Below are positions 9,899 through 20,070 of a stretch of 30,984 nucleotides of DNA, in pieces. The first letter of the stretch is position 1; each line of letters opens with the position of its first letter. Source of the stretch: Pigoraptor vietnamica (taxonomy: Eukaryota; Opisthokonta; Filasterea); the NCBI GenBank assembly GCA_943704525.1, contig CALSCQ010002492.1, positions 1 through 30,984 on the forward strand, in the 5' to 3' direction. Position numbers and translations under genes: made by a program. Below the pieces are notes generated by a model. The model ran no database searches. It was given only the letters and a program-made list of their open reading frames with translations, and was not told the origin of the DNA.

Positions 9899-12151
9899 AT
9901 GTCGGACGGTCGCGAGTACTGGCTCATTGCGGCCCCGGCCGACCGGACGCGCGAGCAGACGTGGGAGAAGCTTCAGTCGCGGACGGCCTCCCTGGGCCTT
10001 TCGGTCAACTACAAATTTGACATTCCCGAGCTCAAGGTGCGTCCGACGTACAAGCCGTCGCTACACACGAAGTGCAGTGTTGGGAGTGGGAGTTGTGCTC
10101 ATGCGTGTGTGTCGCCTGGTGCAGGTCGGCACTCTCGATGCGCTCGTGAGCTTGTCCGATGAGCTCGGCAAGCACAGCGCGTTTGTGGAGGGCATCGTCA
10201 AGAAGATTGCGACGCTCATGGCCGACCTTCTCGAGGACCAGAAGGAAAAGCTCGACAGCAACCTCACGGCGAACGGCGGTGCGTGCGTGCGTGCTTCCGT
10301 GGACGTCTTCAGTCGGGGTGTGTGCATGGACCGCATTGCTTACTATTTTTGCGCGTGTGCAGGTGACCTTGAGCGGTACCTGACGACCTTCCAGTGGGAC
10401 GTCTCAAAGTATCCCCTCAAGAGCTCCATCCAAGAACTCACCGACGCCATTGTCAAGGTGCGCAGAGTGGCTGTGACGTGCTCGTTAGGGCGGCATTTTG
10501 TTGCCTCAGTCGCTCCATCTAGACGCAATAGTGGATCCATGCGCTTTTTCCCGGCGGTGTTTTGAGCCATAGCGCCAGTTGTGGGGGGCCGAGGCAAATT
10601 GTGGATGAGCTGGTGGTGTGCGAGGGTAGGCGAACGGGACTGAGTGGGCTGTGGGTCGCAGGAAGTGTCGGCGATTGACGGCGAGCTCAAGGGCAAGGTG
10701 CAAGCGTACAACAACGTCAAGAACAACCTCCAGGCCGTCGAACGCAAGGCGACGTGGGTTTTCTTCCGTCTGTAGTGCAGTCGGTGACACGCGCCCGTGT
10801 TTCAGCTGACTCCGCTGCATGTTGAAGCACCGCGATGTTGTCTGATGTTGTTTTGCGCCTGACCTATGTTTTGTTCACTCGCGCGCAGCGGCAACCTCCT
10901 TGTTCGCTCTCTGCACGAGCTTGTGACGAAGGACATGTTCGTCGAGTCCGAGTACCTTCAGACAGTGCTGGTCGTTGTGCCCAAGTGGGTTGCTGCTCCG
11001 CGCTTGTCTGTGCCACGCACCCTGAGGCACTGGCGCAACGGCACTCACGCTGTTTCGCTTCGTGCGTGTGTGTGCGTAGGACATTGTACAAGGACTGGCA
11101 GAACAGCTACGAGCGGCTCGCGGGAATGGTCGTGCCGCGCTCGAGCAAGTGGGTTTTGGCACAGTCGTAATTTGTTCAGTGTGCGCAAAGTGAGGTACCA
11201 TTGGGTAGGCATGGGACACGCGAGGGTTTGCCTGAGAGACGGGTGGCACAGTGGCGGAGGGCCGTGGCGGAGGGCCGTGGCTGATGGCACGTGACGCAGG
11301 CTGGTGACGGAGGAGGCCGATTACGGGCTCTACTCTGTGACCATCTTCCAGCGCGTGTACGACGAGTTCAAGAACAACGCGAGGGAAAAGAAGTGCGTGC
11401 GGCCCTTGTCCTTGCCCGCTTTTCTCGCTCTGTCGAATTCCCTGTGAATTGCAAAGCCCGTTGATTGTTCAGTCGACGTGCTGAGTGTCTGTCCGTGTTT
11501 TTTCGGAGTGCGTGGCACCTTTCATTGGCTGACATGCCTGTGCATGTTTCAGGTTCGTCGTCCGCGACTTCAAGTACGACGACGCCGAGGTCGAGTCGAG
11601 CAAGAAGGAGAAGGGCAATTTGGAGAAGGAGCTCAAGAAGCAATGGGTGGGTGCCTTTCTCCCTGTGCCGCCTGCGATTGCAGGCCACTCATGCTGACAT
11701 GGTCACGTGCCGCGCAGACGTCGATTGTGCGCTGGGCCAAGACGCAGTTCAGCGAGGCCTTCCAGGCGCTCATTCACCTCAGGGCACTGCGCGTGTTTGT
11801 GGAGAGCGTCCTCCGATACGGACTCCCCGTCAACTTCCAGGCCGCGCTCTTGCTGGTGCGTGGCGTGCGCCGTACGCTCTTTCCATTCCCACTCCTTATG
11901 CTACTGTGCCCGAGTTCCCTGCTGCATCCCATCGCGCCGAGTGTCTAACATACGCAATCCGCGCGCAGCCCAAGAAGGGTAACGACAAGAAGGTCCGCGA
12001 GGCGCTGCTGCAGCTGTACGGACACCTCGACGGCGGCGCGTCCAAGCCCGTCAAGGGTTCTGCCGCGGACGTGGAAATTCCAGGCCTGCTCGGGCAGCAG
12101 GACTACCTTCCCTTTGTCTGCTACAAGGTGTCGCTCAACCTCGTCGACTAG
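9899..12151 (+). CDS. ATP6V1C: V-type proton ATPase subunit C
   Basis: Ten exons: 9899-10036, 10125-10278, 10363-10457, 10662-10753, 10889-10984, 11080-11148, 11300-11392, 11553-11646, 11718-11855, 11969-12151; 383 aa, the usual size for Vma5/ATP6V1C. Subunit C is the stator protein of the cytosolic V1 sector that bridges peripheral stalks to V0 and controls assembly of the proton pump. Family landmarks: [11 protein letters not shown] at the N-terminus, [19 protein letters not shown], the coiled [106 protein letters not shown], and the C-terminal [20 protein letters not shown]. Several donors break codons as AA/GTGGGT or AA/GTGCGT. Five-prime start is the first Met of the family-like sequence. 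All ten exons are phase-consistent. Confidence 0.98.
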
Positions 12152-12361
12152 ATTCACTCCCCCGCTCCGTGAGCGGCCTTTGGGAGAGCGTTCGCCGTGC
12201 GCGCGTTGGCGGCTTCGCAATGAACGTGTGCGTTTGCGTGCGTGTCTGGACAAGGGTTCGCAGAACAGTTCTCTCCTAATGGCTCGTAGTGAAGGCAGCT
12301 GAACGACTTCACCCTGACCGTGCTTGAGCCACAGCACGAGTCAATGCGCAACGAAGACACT
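12152..12361. other. Convergent 3' spacer (210 bp)
   Basis: Between the V-ATPase C stop and the SARNP stop. No polyadenylation hexamer or other gene is apparent. Confidence 0.6.
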
Positions 12362-13523
12362 TCACTTGAGGGGCACGCCAAATCGGAGCGCACGCAGCCG
12401 CTTTTTCTCCTGCGCAACGGACAAAAAAGTGACACCTCAGACGCCGTGACGCCAGTCGGCACACACACACCCCCTACACCCACCCGCTCCTCCTCTGAAA
12501 TGGCCTCGTTCATTGGCCGCTTCGCCGATCCGTTCGCCGCCGCCGGTGCCTTCGCGGGCGCGGCTGCTTCTGTCTGCTGCGGGATCCCGAACCGCTCGGC
12601 TCGCTTTTGCAGCTTTGCGGCTGCCTCCGAGAGCGCTGCCGTCTGCGATGGCTCAACGTGAAAAACGCTTCTTTGGACACAAGCGCAACACGAGGATGAA
12701 CCCACCTGTGCCGCTGGCTTCGGCGCCTGCGCGGCCTTGGGTGCAGCCTTGTTGTCGGCGGCAGCTGTGGACGAAGACACGTCAGGACAGCGCCAATGAT
12801 GGGACCCGCAGTTACCATCAGACACTCACCCGTCGCCGCGGGCGATCCAAACTTTTGCGCGCGAAGCTGCTTCCGATCATCCTCCGCCGCGGGAAGGCCA
12901 AAACGCTCAGCACGGCGAAGGCGACGCGCAGCCTCACTCTCGTCATCGGCTGCGGCAGCGGCGGCATTCGCGGCCGGGGCTGCGCTGGCACCCGATGCGG
13001 CGGGCGCTGGCACTGCAGGCGCTGTCGAGGCAGCGGCGGCGGCGGCGGCAGCGGCGACGGCCGAGACGGCGGGCTTCTGCACAGCGGTGCCCTTCGGCAG
13101 CGCGGGCGTGGCAGCAGGTGCGGGTGCGGGGACAGGCGCTGCAGCGGCGGCGGCGGCAGGTGCGGACGGGGCGGCCGGCGCGGCAGTCTCCGCGGGAGCT
13201 GGGTGGGGACAACGTGAGCAGGACGTGGGACACAATCACAACGGCACTGGTACGCTCGGCGCACGCACCGGCGCTCTTGGCGTTGTCGTCCTCTTCGAGA
13301 CGCGCCACGAGCTCGCTCTTTGTCCCTCCGGTGGGAAGGCCGCGGTCGCCGAGGAGCGCCTTCAGCTCAGCGACCTGCACAGCCGCAGTGAGCAACACGG
13401 ACGCAGCAAACGCACATCAGCCACTGCAGGACCCCGTGATGGCTGCGATTCAAAAATTGGACCACACTGGCTCGTCAACGAATGGCCACGCACCTTGAGC
13501 CTGTTGTAGTTTGATGGGGCCAT
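12362..13523 (-). CDS. SARNP: SAP-domain mRNA-export/RNP protein (SARNP/CIP29/Tho1-like)
   Basis: Six exons on the minus strand: 13523-13494, 13374-13269, 13198-12830, 12764-12706, 12642-12484, 12409-12362; 256 aa. SARNP/Tho1 is a nuclear TREX-associated protein that binds nucleic acid and helps mRNP export. The SAP domain occupies about residues 9-42 (LKVAELKALLGDRGLPTGGT, KSELVARLEED). A long Ala/Pro-rich linker follows, then four copies of an [RL]-A-x-[RK]-FG-x-P motif: RAERFGLP, RAQKFGSP, RAERFGIP and RALRFGVP. These resemble the short basic RFG repeats of the family. The short last exon (EKKRLRALRFGVPLK) was chosen because the donor CGG/GTGGGT and acceptor at 12410 keep frame and restore the fourth motif before a stop. 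The Ala-rich linker is an expansion relative to the animal protein. Confidence 0.88.
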
Positions 13524-13850
13524 GATTCTAGCGCGGCCCGCAACGTGCGCCAATGGAAGGAATGCCACGGAGCCCTTTTTTCGCGACGGCGTGCAGTTCA
13601 GGTGGTGCGCAAAAACGAGATGCGAATTGGCGCGCACAGCTGAGCATCGGAAATTGTTTTACGATATCGGACAAATCGGAAATTGTCTGATAGCAAAGCT
13701 TTGATTGACTGTCAAGCACCCGCCAGCCGGGCGCAAGGGGCCAGCTGACACTGTTTCGCAGTCCAAAGCATGCGCCACTTGCAAAGCTCGGTGTGCAGGA
13801 AATTTCAGTGAAAGACAAAAATCATGTACAGGAGTGTTACGCAGTCGCAA
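13524..13850. promoter_or_regulatory. Upstream region of SARNP with repeated ATCGGA motifs
   Basis: 327 bp between the SARNP start and the zinc-finger gene stop, both minus strand. ATCGGAAATTGT occurs twice (13646-13657, 13675-13686) with a third ATCGGA at 13666, in an AT-rich patch 120-165 bp from the SARNP start. No coding exon seen. Confidence 0.4.
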
Positions 13851-15316
13851 TCACATGCCATCGTCCGACCCGGCGTCTTCGTGTTCCTCCCCGCCGTCTC
13901 CCTCGCCCTCGCCACCCTCGTCGCCGTCCTCCCCCTCCCCGTCGCCCTCCTCGTGGTCCCCCACGCCCACGCCCACGCCATCCACGCCGTCCATGTCATC
14001 ACCCTCGCCGCCGTCGCCGCCGTCGCCTTCCTCGCCTACGGTTCGCTGCCGCTTCGACGCGCGGGACGCATCCCCTTCGTCATCTTCGCGTGGACGGTGT
14101 TCGCTCGCGCCCGCGCCATCGCCGTGTCCGTCCGCCAGTCCAAAGCCGCGAAGCGATGGCCGCGTGGATCGGTGTAGGCGCTCGTTTTGGTATCGGCGGA
14201 GAAGCTCCTGCTGCTCAATGTGCAGGTGGCGCACCTGCGGCAAAACAAAAGACGAGACAATGTGTCAAAATTGCGCCGCCATTGAGGCAACAAGAGAGAC
14301 ACGACGCAGAGAGGGCGCACCTGCTCGAGGTGGAAGGCCTGCATGCCCAGCAGGAGGCTTTGCTGAAGGTCAAAGCGCTGCTGCGGCGAATCGGCCACCC
14401 CAAGCGCCGCCTCCTTCGTCGCCTGCGCGGCCAGGTAGCCGTCCATGAGCGCCGCCCGCGCGTCCTCCGTCATGCGTCGGTGGCGCTGAACGTAGCGTAC
14501 AAATCCCTCGCCCAGCGCGTTCGCCAGCACCCCGGGAAAGTCAAACTCGAACAGCGCGCACGGATCGCCCCCTGGCAGCCGCTGTGTCACATGACCCGCC
14601 GGGTCGTCCCCTGGGAGCCGCTTGCCCCCCGCGCGCGGCCGCACGCCCGCGGCGGCGTAGTTGGCTGTCTCGGCGCCCGTGCGATTGGCCATCGCACTCA
14701 GCTTGGCCGCGAGCGCCCGCCGCTCCTTGTCCAGGCGCGCCACCGACCGCTTCAGCTCGGACTCGTTCTCCGCGTGACGGTCGCGCATTTCGCGGAGCTC
14801 CTGCTCCAGCTGCGCGTACGTCTTGTGGTTCTTCAGGTGCCTGTTAAGCTTCGCCCGCTCCACATACCCCTTGCCGCACGCGCCGCACACAAAGGGCTTC
14901 GCACCCGTGTGCGCCAGCGAGAGGTGATTCCGCAGAGACTTTTGCACCTTAAAGGCGCGACCGCAGCCGTCGTAGCTGCACACGTACGGCGTCTCGGACG
15001 AGTGCACGGCGGCGTGCCGCTGCAGGCCCAGCGCCGTCCCAAACCGCTTCCCGCAATCTGCCACGTGGCACGTATAGGGCCGGTTTTGCCGCGCGGGTGT
15101 GTGGAAGTCCTTAATGTGCGCATCCACACTTCGCGCGTTCTTATATCGGCGTGTGCACCCTTCCACCGAACACGCAAACGGGCGAGCGTCGGGGGGAGGA
15201 CCGCCCAGCGCCACGGCCATCGCAGGCTCGCGACCGCCCACGTCGTCCCGGTGGCCCAGAACGTGCAATGGCGGCTGAAAGTCCGCATACATGTGCCCCG
15301 CAAGGTGCGCCGCCAT
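13851..15316 (-). CDS. Four-finger C2H2 zinc-finger protein with coiled coil and acidic C-terminus
   Basis: Two exons on the minus strand: 15316-14321 and 14234-13851; 459 aa, phase-0 junction. Four consecutive C2H2 fingers begin at about C49: three of the TFIIIA-like C-x4-C-x12-H-x3/4-H form (CSVEGC...HIKDFH, CHVADC...HAAVH, CSYDGC...HLSLAH) and a fourth C-x2-C form (CGACGKGY...HLKNH). A charged heptad-like segment follows (about residues 155-205, LEQELREMRDRHAENESELK), then a Met/Arg-rich region with a short helix HLEQVRHLHIEQQELLRRY across the splice, a basic SKRQR patch (possible nuclear signal), and a strongly acidic Gly/Asp/Glu tail of about 60 residues. It should be a nuclear DNA- or RNA-binding factor; the acidic tail could activate transcription. 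Not TFIIIA itself, which has nine fingers. The start chosen has A at -3 and G at +4. Confidence 0.9.
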
Positions 15317-16491
15317 TCTCGCACAAGGGCCGTGGCCCACACGCAAAGCAGTTGTCGCAGGACGGGTGGTGCGATGCCAACGACGCGCCGGTACTTGCAC
15401 ACTTCCACCGTATCGTCACTCGCCACCAAACACGATATATATATAACTCGCGTGCACGCATGCGCCGGAATACCTCGGAACACTAAGAAACAGCAAAATT
15501 CTTTGCAGGGGTGTCGTGGTCGACAAGCGCTTTCAACCAAAGCGCGCCAAGTGCGCCCTCTTGCCTCGAATGGCTTGTGGAGAAATTTCAAATCCAAATA
15601 TAGTAACGAATTGTGTTACGTTGTTACTCCTCCGTTGTCGGCCTCAAAAAACTCCAACAGCTCACAACGAGTGAGTGGATTCCCCCCTTTTGTCGTCAAG
15701 AGGCCCGCCATTCGCCATTACAACAGCGGACTCGTTTTAATTTTACACTCAAAGGGCGTGTTGTTCTTCCGCAACTGAGCGTAGCGCGTGGTCTGACACC
15801 GCCTTGGTGCAAACGTGGTGCAAACGTCCATATGGACCCTGATTGGGGAAGGTAGAAACTCATGAGCAGCACACGAGCTGTTGTATTTGTGTGTGTTTAG
15901 TGTGTGTATGTGACATGCGTGTGTGCTCCGTGTGTGAGTGACAGCGGGGTCGCGTGGGCGTGGGGTCGAGGGCAGTCGGCCCAATTTTTCATGTGCTCGG
16001 ATATGTGCGGTGGTCTTCAGGTGCGTTCGATTGGTCCGAAAGCCGGCTGCACGCGCCCATTGTGCGGGTGCCTTTCGTTGCTGTCGTCCCACGGCGCATT
16101 CCGCGAACTGCGCGCGGGAATGTCCGGGTGCATTTCGGATCGCTACGTTTTCTCTCCGTTTGTACGGGGCGACACCCCCGCGCATGCCCGGCATTCCAGC
16201 ACTTTGGGGAGAAGGCACGCGCGCCACGCACAGCACGCAGCGCACACACAACGGCGCGATGGGCGGGTTTTTGTTTTGACCCACGGGCACTTGTCTGCGC
16301 GCGTTGCTGAGCTGGCGCTCGTGACGTCCTACGCCAGGCGGCGCGCGCGGTACCCCTGCTATATGAACTCCCACCGCGACGGCATCAGTAAGATTCGATC
16401 TACACACCCGTTTAAACAATCTGTTTTAGCTGGATGTGTGTTGGACGCGAAGAGAAGTGCGAAGCCTTGTGAGACAGGCGTGATTTGAACC
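15317..16491. promoter_or_regulatory. Long divergent intergenic region (zinc-finger gene / LEA-like gene)
   Basis: 1175 bp without a recognisable exon. Features: TATATATATA at 15436-15445, 120 bp before the zinc-finger start; an AT-rich island at about 15480-15780; a TG-rich tract at about 15885-15945; an inverted CCAAT motif (CGATTGGTC) at 16029-16037; TGACGTC at 16322-16328; and TATATGA at 16360-16366, about 126 bp before the LEA-like start. An antisense 233-codon open frame here has no family resemblance. Confidence 0.4.
15436..15445 (-). promoter_or_regulatory. Candidate TATA element of the zinc-finger gene
   Basis: A TATATATATA run in GC-rich surroundings, 120 bp upstream of the chosen start codon on the minus strand. 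Position allows a 5' UTR of about 90 nt. Confidence 0.35.
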
Positions 16492-19400
16492 ATGAAGCAC
16501 GTACGCACACTTTTGCTGCTCGGCCTGCTGGTAGCAGCGGCCGCCGTCGGCACGATGGCGCTGCGAGATGTAAGTGCCCCTCCTGATGTGTGCATTCTTG
16601 TGCTTCAATTCGGCGGCTCACGGGGACGTTCTTTCACGCAGAGCGGCGAGCAGCTCATGAAAGAGGGCGCACAGGAGACGGCTGATGGCATGCGCAAGAT
16701 GAAGGACGGTGCCGCGCAAATGGCGAAGGACAAGGCCCGCGACGGAGCAGACCTCGCCGAGGATGCCGCGGACACGGTGAGAGGAGGAGCGTCGTACCTC
16801 AAGGATAAGGTGGTCGACACGGCCAGCGCCGCCTACGAAAAGGTCCGCGACACGGTTGCCGGGGGCGCGGAAATGGTCGGCGATGCTGTGAAGGGGACAG
16901 CGCAGCTGGGTGCGGACGCAGTGCGCGGCACCGTGAACGCTGCCAAGGACGCTACGGAACGCGTCGGCGATGCGGTTCGAGGCACGGCACATGCAGCGCG
17001 CGACACGGCGGCGGACGCAGCCGAGTCAGCTCGAGATCTAAAGGACAGCGTTGTTGACCGTGCCGAGGGAGCGTACGAGCGCACAAAAGACACCGTGCGC
17101 GGAGCGGCGGATGCGGCGAAAGACACGGCGGCGGATGCGGCGGACGCGGCGAAGGACACGGCCGAGTCGATTCTTGAGCGCGCCAAGCACGCCGTGCGCG
17201 GTGCGGCAGAGTACGTTGGCGATGCGGTCCGTGGAACGGCTCACCTCGGAGCGGACGCCGTTCGTGGCACTGCGCACGTCGCAGGTGATGTCGCCGGGGC
17301 TGCTGCAGGCGCCGTGAAGGGCGCAGCGGATGTTGTCGGCGACGCAGCACGGGGCGCGGCGAACCTTGGAGCCGACGCTGTACGCGGAACTGCGCGTGCT
17401 GCTGGCGACGTCGCCGGGGCGGCCGCCGGAGCCGTGAAGGGCGCGGCAGATGTCGGAGCGGATGCTGTGCGCGGTGCGGCGAACAAGGTCGCTGACACGG
17501 CACGTGCGGCACGCGACACGGCGGCGGACGCAGCCGAGTCGGCTCGAGATCTTAAGGACAGCGTTGTTGACCGTGCCGAGGGAGCGTACGAGCGCACGAA
17601 AGACACCGTGCGCGGAGCGGCGGATGCGGCGAAAGACACGGCGGCGGATGCGGCGGACGCGGCGAAGGACACGGCCGAGTCGATGCTTTATCGGGCCAAG
17701 GACGCAGTGCGCGGTGCGGCAGAGTACGTTGGCGATGCGGTTCGTGGAACGGCTCACCTCGGAGCGGACGCCGTTCGTGGCACTGCGCACGTCGCAGGTG
17801 ATGTTGCCGGGGCTGCTGCAGGCGCCGTGAAGGGCGCGGCGGACGCCGTTGGCGACGCAGCGCGTGGAGCGGCGCACCTTGGGGCTGATGCTGTGCGTGG
17901 TACTGCCCATGTTGCAGGCGATGTTGCCGGGGCTGCTGCGGGCGCCGTGAAGGGCGCGGCGGACGCCGTTGGCGACGCAGCGCGTGGAGCGGCGCACCTT
18001 GGGGCTGATGCTGTGCGTGGCACTGCACATGCGGCAGGTACTGTGGCAGGGGCTGCCGCGGGCGCAGCGAAGGGTGCCGCGCACGTCGGAGCGGATGCTG
18101 TGCGCGGGACGGCGGACAAGGTCGCCGATGCGGCACACGCGGCACGTGACACGGCCGGTCGTGTGGCTGACTCTGCGCGGGATGCCGTTGCGAAGGGCGC
18201 TGGAATAGTGGAGGACGGCGCGGAGTACGTGCGGAAGAAGGCGGAGCATGAGGAATCGATTGTCGACAAGATCAAGCGCGTGGTTGGGATCCACACCGCG
18301 CACGAGGTGCGTTCGCTGCACTGTTCAAAACAAACAAAAGCAAAGAGGGTTTCTGCGTGCTGACACCTTCTCTCGTGCGCAGCCAACGATTTTCGAGACG
18401 ACCAAGGGCTACGCGGAGGATCTTTCCGACCGCATCAAGGCCGGAGCGCAGGACATCTACCACTCGATTATTCCCGAGCCCTCGGCGAAGGAGGAGTTGA
18501 AGGACGGACTTGGCGAGGCAGCCCACGCGGCGCGCAAGGTCGGCGAAGGCGCGGCGCACCTCGTTCGCGACACTGTGTACGACGCCGCGGGTTCGGTTAA
18601 GGCGGGAGTCGCGAACGCGGCCGATAGCGTGCGGTCGGGAGTGGTGGGCGCGGCGGAGTCGGCCAAGGAGAGCGTCGAAGGGGCGGCGGACAGCGTAAGG
18701 GCCGGCGTCGGCAAGGTGGGCGATTTTGTGAGCGGCGGTGTGGAAACCATCCGCAAATCGGTGCGCGATACGGCGGAGGAGACAACGGACTCTGCGAAAG
18801 ACGCGTATGAGCGGGCTAAGGGCACGACCGAAGGAGCGGCCGAGGGCATCGTGGATCGCATCAAGCACGCGGCCGGCTTTGGAACGGAAGAACTGCACAT
18901 GGCGAAGGAAGACGCCAAGTGGGCGGCGAAGGACGCGAAGGCCAAGGTCGAGGAGGAGGGCGAGGGCATTCTCGAACGTCTAAAGCACGCGGCGGGCTTC
19001 GGCGCGGAAGAACTCCACGAGAAGAAGGAAGACGCTAAGTGGGCCGCGAAGGACGCGAAGGCCAAGCTGGAAGAGGAGGGCGAGGGCATTCTCGACCGTC
19101 TCAAGCACGCGGCGGGCTTCGGTGCGGAGGAGCTCCACGAGACGAAGGAAGACGCCAAGTGGGCGGCGAAGGACGCGAAGGCCAAGCTGGAAGAGGAGGG
19201 CGAGGGCATTCTCGACCGTCTCAAGCACGCGGCGGGTTTTGGTACGGAGGAGCTCCACGAGACGAAGGAAGACGCCAAGTGGGCGGCGAAGGACGCGAAG
19301 GCCAAGCTGGAAGAGGAGGGCGAGGGCATTCTCGACCGTCTCAAGCACGCGGCGGGCTTCGGTGCGGAGAAGGCCCAAGAGGCGGTCGACACCGCAACCG

Positions 19401-19915
19401 GCGCGGCGAAGATGGCAAAGGACGCGACGGAGGATGTGGTGGAGGATGCGGCGGAAGCCGTGCGGCAAAAGGGCGCCGAGTACGCACGGAGCGCCAAGAA
19501 GCTGCGCGATGACGCGATGGCGAAGGGGGCGGAAGCCCTCGACGCGACGCGCGCCAAGGCCGACAAGGTGGTTGAGCGCGAGAAGACGGGCGCGGGGGTT
19601 GTCTTGGACGGCGCCGGTCGCATCGTGGACGGACTGAAGCACATGGTTGGGCTTGGGTCTGCGTCGGGCGAGGAGATCCTCCAGGGCGAGCGCGCGAAGG
19701 AATCGGCCGCGGATTCGGTGCGGGACGCTGTCGAGAAGGCGCGCACGGCGGGCGAGGGCGCGCGCGTGTACATGAAGAAGGGCCTCGAGGCACCCGACAC
19801 GGCTGCGCGGCGCGAGGCGACGTCGGCGACGGGCCAGGAGGAGGCGGAGACGACTGGGTTCCAGCGGATGAAGAACCTCGTGCACGACACGCTCCGCAAG
19901 GCGGGGGTGGTGTGA
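16492..19915 (+). CDS. Secreted LEA-like / amphipathic-helix repeat protein
   Basis: Exons 16492-16569, 16642-18306 and 18383-19915; 1091 aa. A classic signal peptide is encoded by the first exon (MKHVRT followed by a Leu/Ala-rich core to about residue 20). The rest is Ala/Lys/Asp/Glu-rich with 11-residue periodicity (for example AAKDTAADAAD, GADAVRGTAHV), typical of group-3 LEA proteins and other proteins that fold as long amphipathic helices. Exon 3 contains about 4.5 copies of a 40-residue unit (residues about 735-914) built around KHAAGFGAEELHE and EDAKWAAKDAKAKLEEEGEG. No catalytic domain, no membrane anchor after the signal peptide. Group-3 LEA proteins protect membranes and proteins during water stress; function here is inference, and lipid-binding or surface-coat roles are alternatives. 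The first intron (72 nt, GTAAGT donor) is a multiple of three without stops, so retention would only insert 24 residues. Confidence 0.85.
17002..17863 (+). repeat. 513-bp in-frame duplication inside the LEA-like gene
   Basis: The block starting GACACGGCGGCGGACGCAGC at 17002 recurs at 17515 (offset 513 bp, 171 codons), nearly identical over roughly 330-350 bp including many synonymous positions. This indicates a recent duplication or gene conversion. Confidence 0.85.
17821..18060 (+). repeat. 120-bp tandem repeat, exon 2 of the LEA-like gene
   Basis: The 60 bp at 17821-17880 are identical to 17941-18000, and flanking sequence is also similar, giving a 120-bp (40-codon) period. Confidence 0.9.
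18842..19380 (+). repeat. 120-bp tandem repeat array, exon 3 of the LEA-like gene
   Basis: About 4.5 copies with exact 120-bp spacing (unit boundaries near 18842, 18962, 19082, 19202, 19322). Units at 19141-19200 and 19261-19320 are identical; the first unit is the most diverged. Each unit is 40 codons and stays in frame. Confidence 0.95.
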
Positions 19916-20070
19916 GCGCCAATGACTTATTCGGTCAAGCGGACGGTGGCTGCTCTCTGAATGCTCGCCGTGCGCTTGTCATGTACAGTAACTGTATTGT
20001 GCATCAGTCGCCGAACCAGCGGCGGCTGCGCGTGCGCGCCAACGCAACATGACAGTAAACGACAATCTTG
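19916..20070. other. Convergent 3' spacer (155 bp)
   Basis: Shortest convergent gap in the window, between the LEA-like and TAF2 stop codons. Nothing else seen. Confidence 0.6.

Noticed and set aside
13494-13523. Possibility that the 10-codon first exon of SARNP is spurious
   Set aside because: MAPSNYNRLK joins in phase to VAELKALL and completes the first helix of the SAP domain, so it was kept.
13793-15778. Plus-strand 661-codon Arg-rich open frame
   Set aside because: Antisense to the C2H2 zinc-finger gene, whose finger motifs are unmistakable on the minus strand.
15718-16419. Minus-strand 233-codon open frame in the zinc-finger / LEA intergenic region
   Set aside because: No recognisable domain, unusual Arg/His/Cys/Thr mix, overlaps promoter-like motifs, and has no convincing splice partners.
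16478-16500. tRNA T-loop-like GGTTCAAATC on the minus strand just before the LEA start
   Set aside because: Flanking bases do not form a T stem, and no acceptor or anticodon arms can be built.
17038-18321. Minus-strand 427-codon Arg/Cys/Ser-rich open frame
   Set aside because: Antisense to LEA exon 2; repeated only because the sense repeats are.
18457-19899. Minus-strand 480-codon open frame covering LEA exon 3
   Set aside because: The sense strand has a signal-peptide protein with clean repeats and matched introns; the antisense Ser/Ala-rich frame is a by-product of GAN/GCN/AAG codon use.
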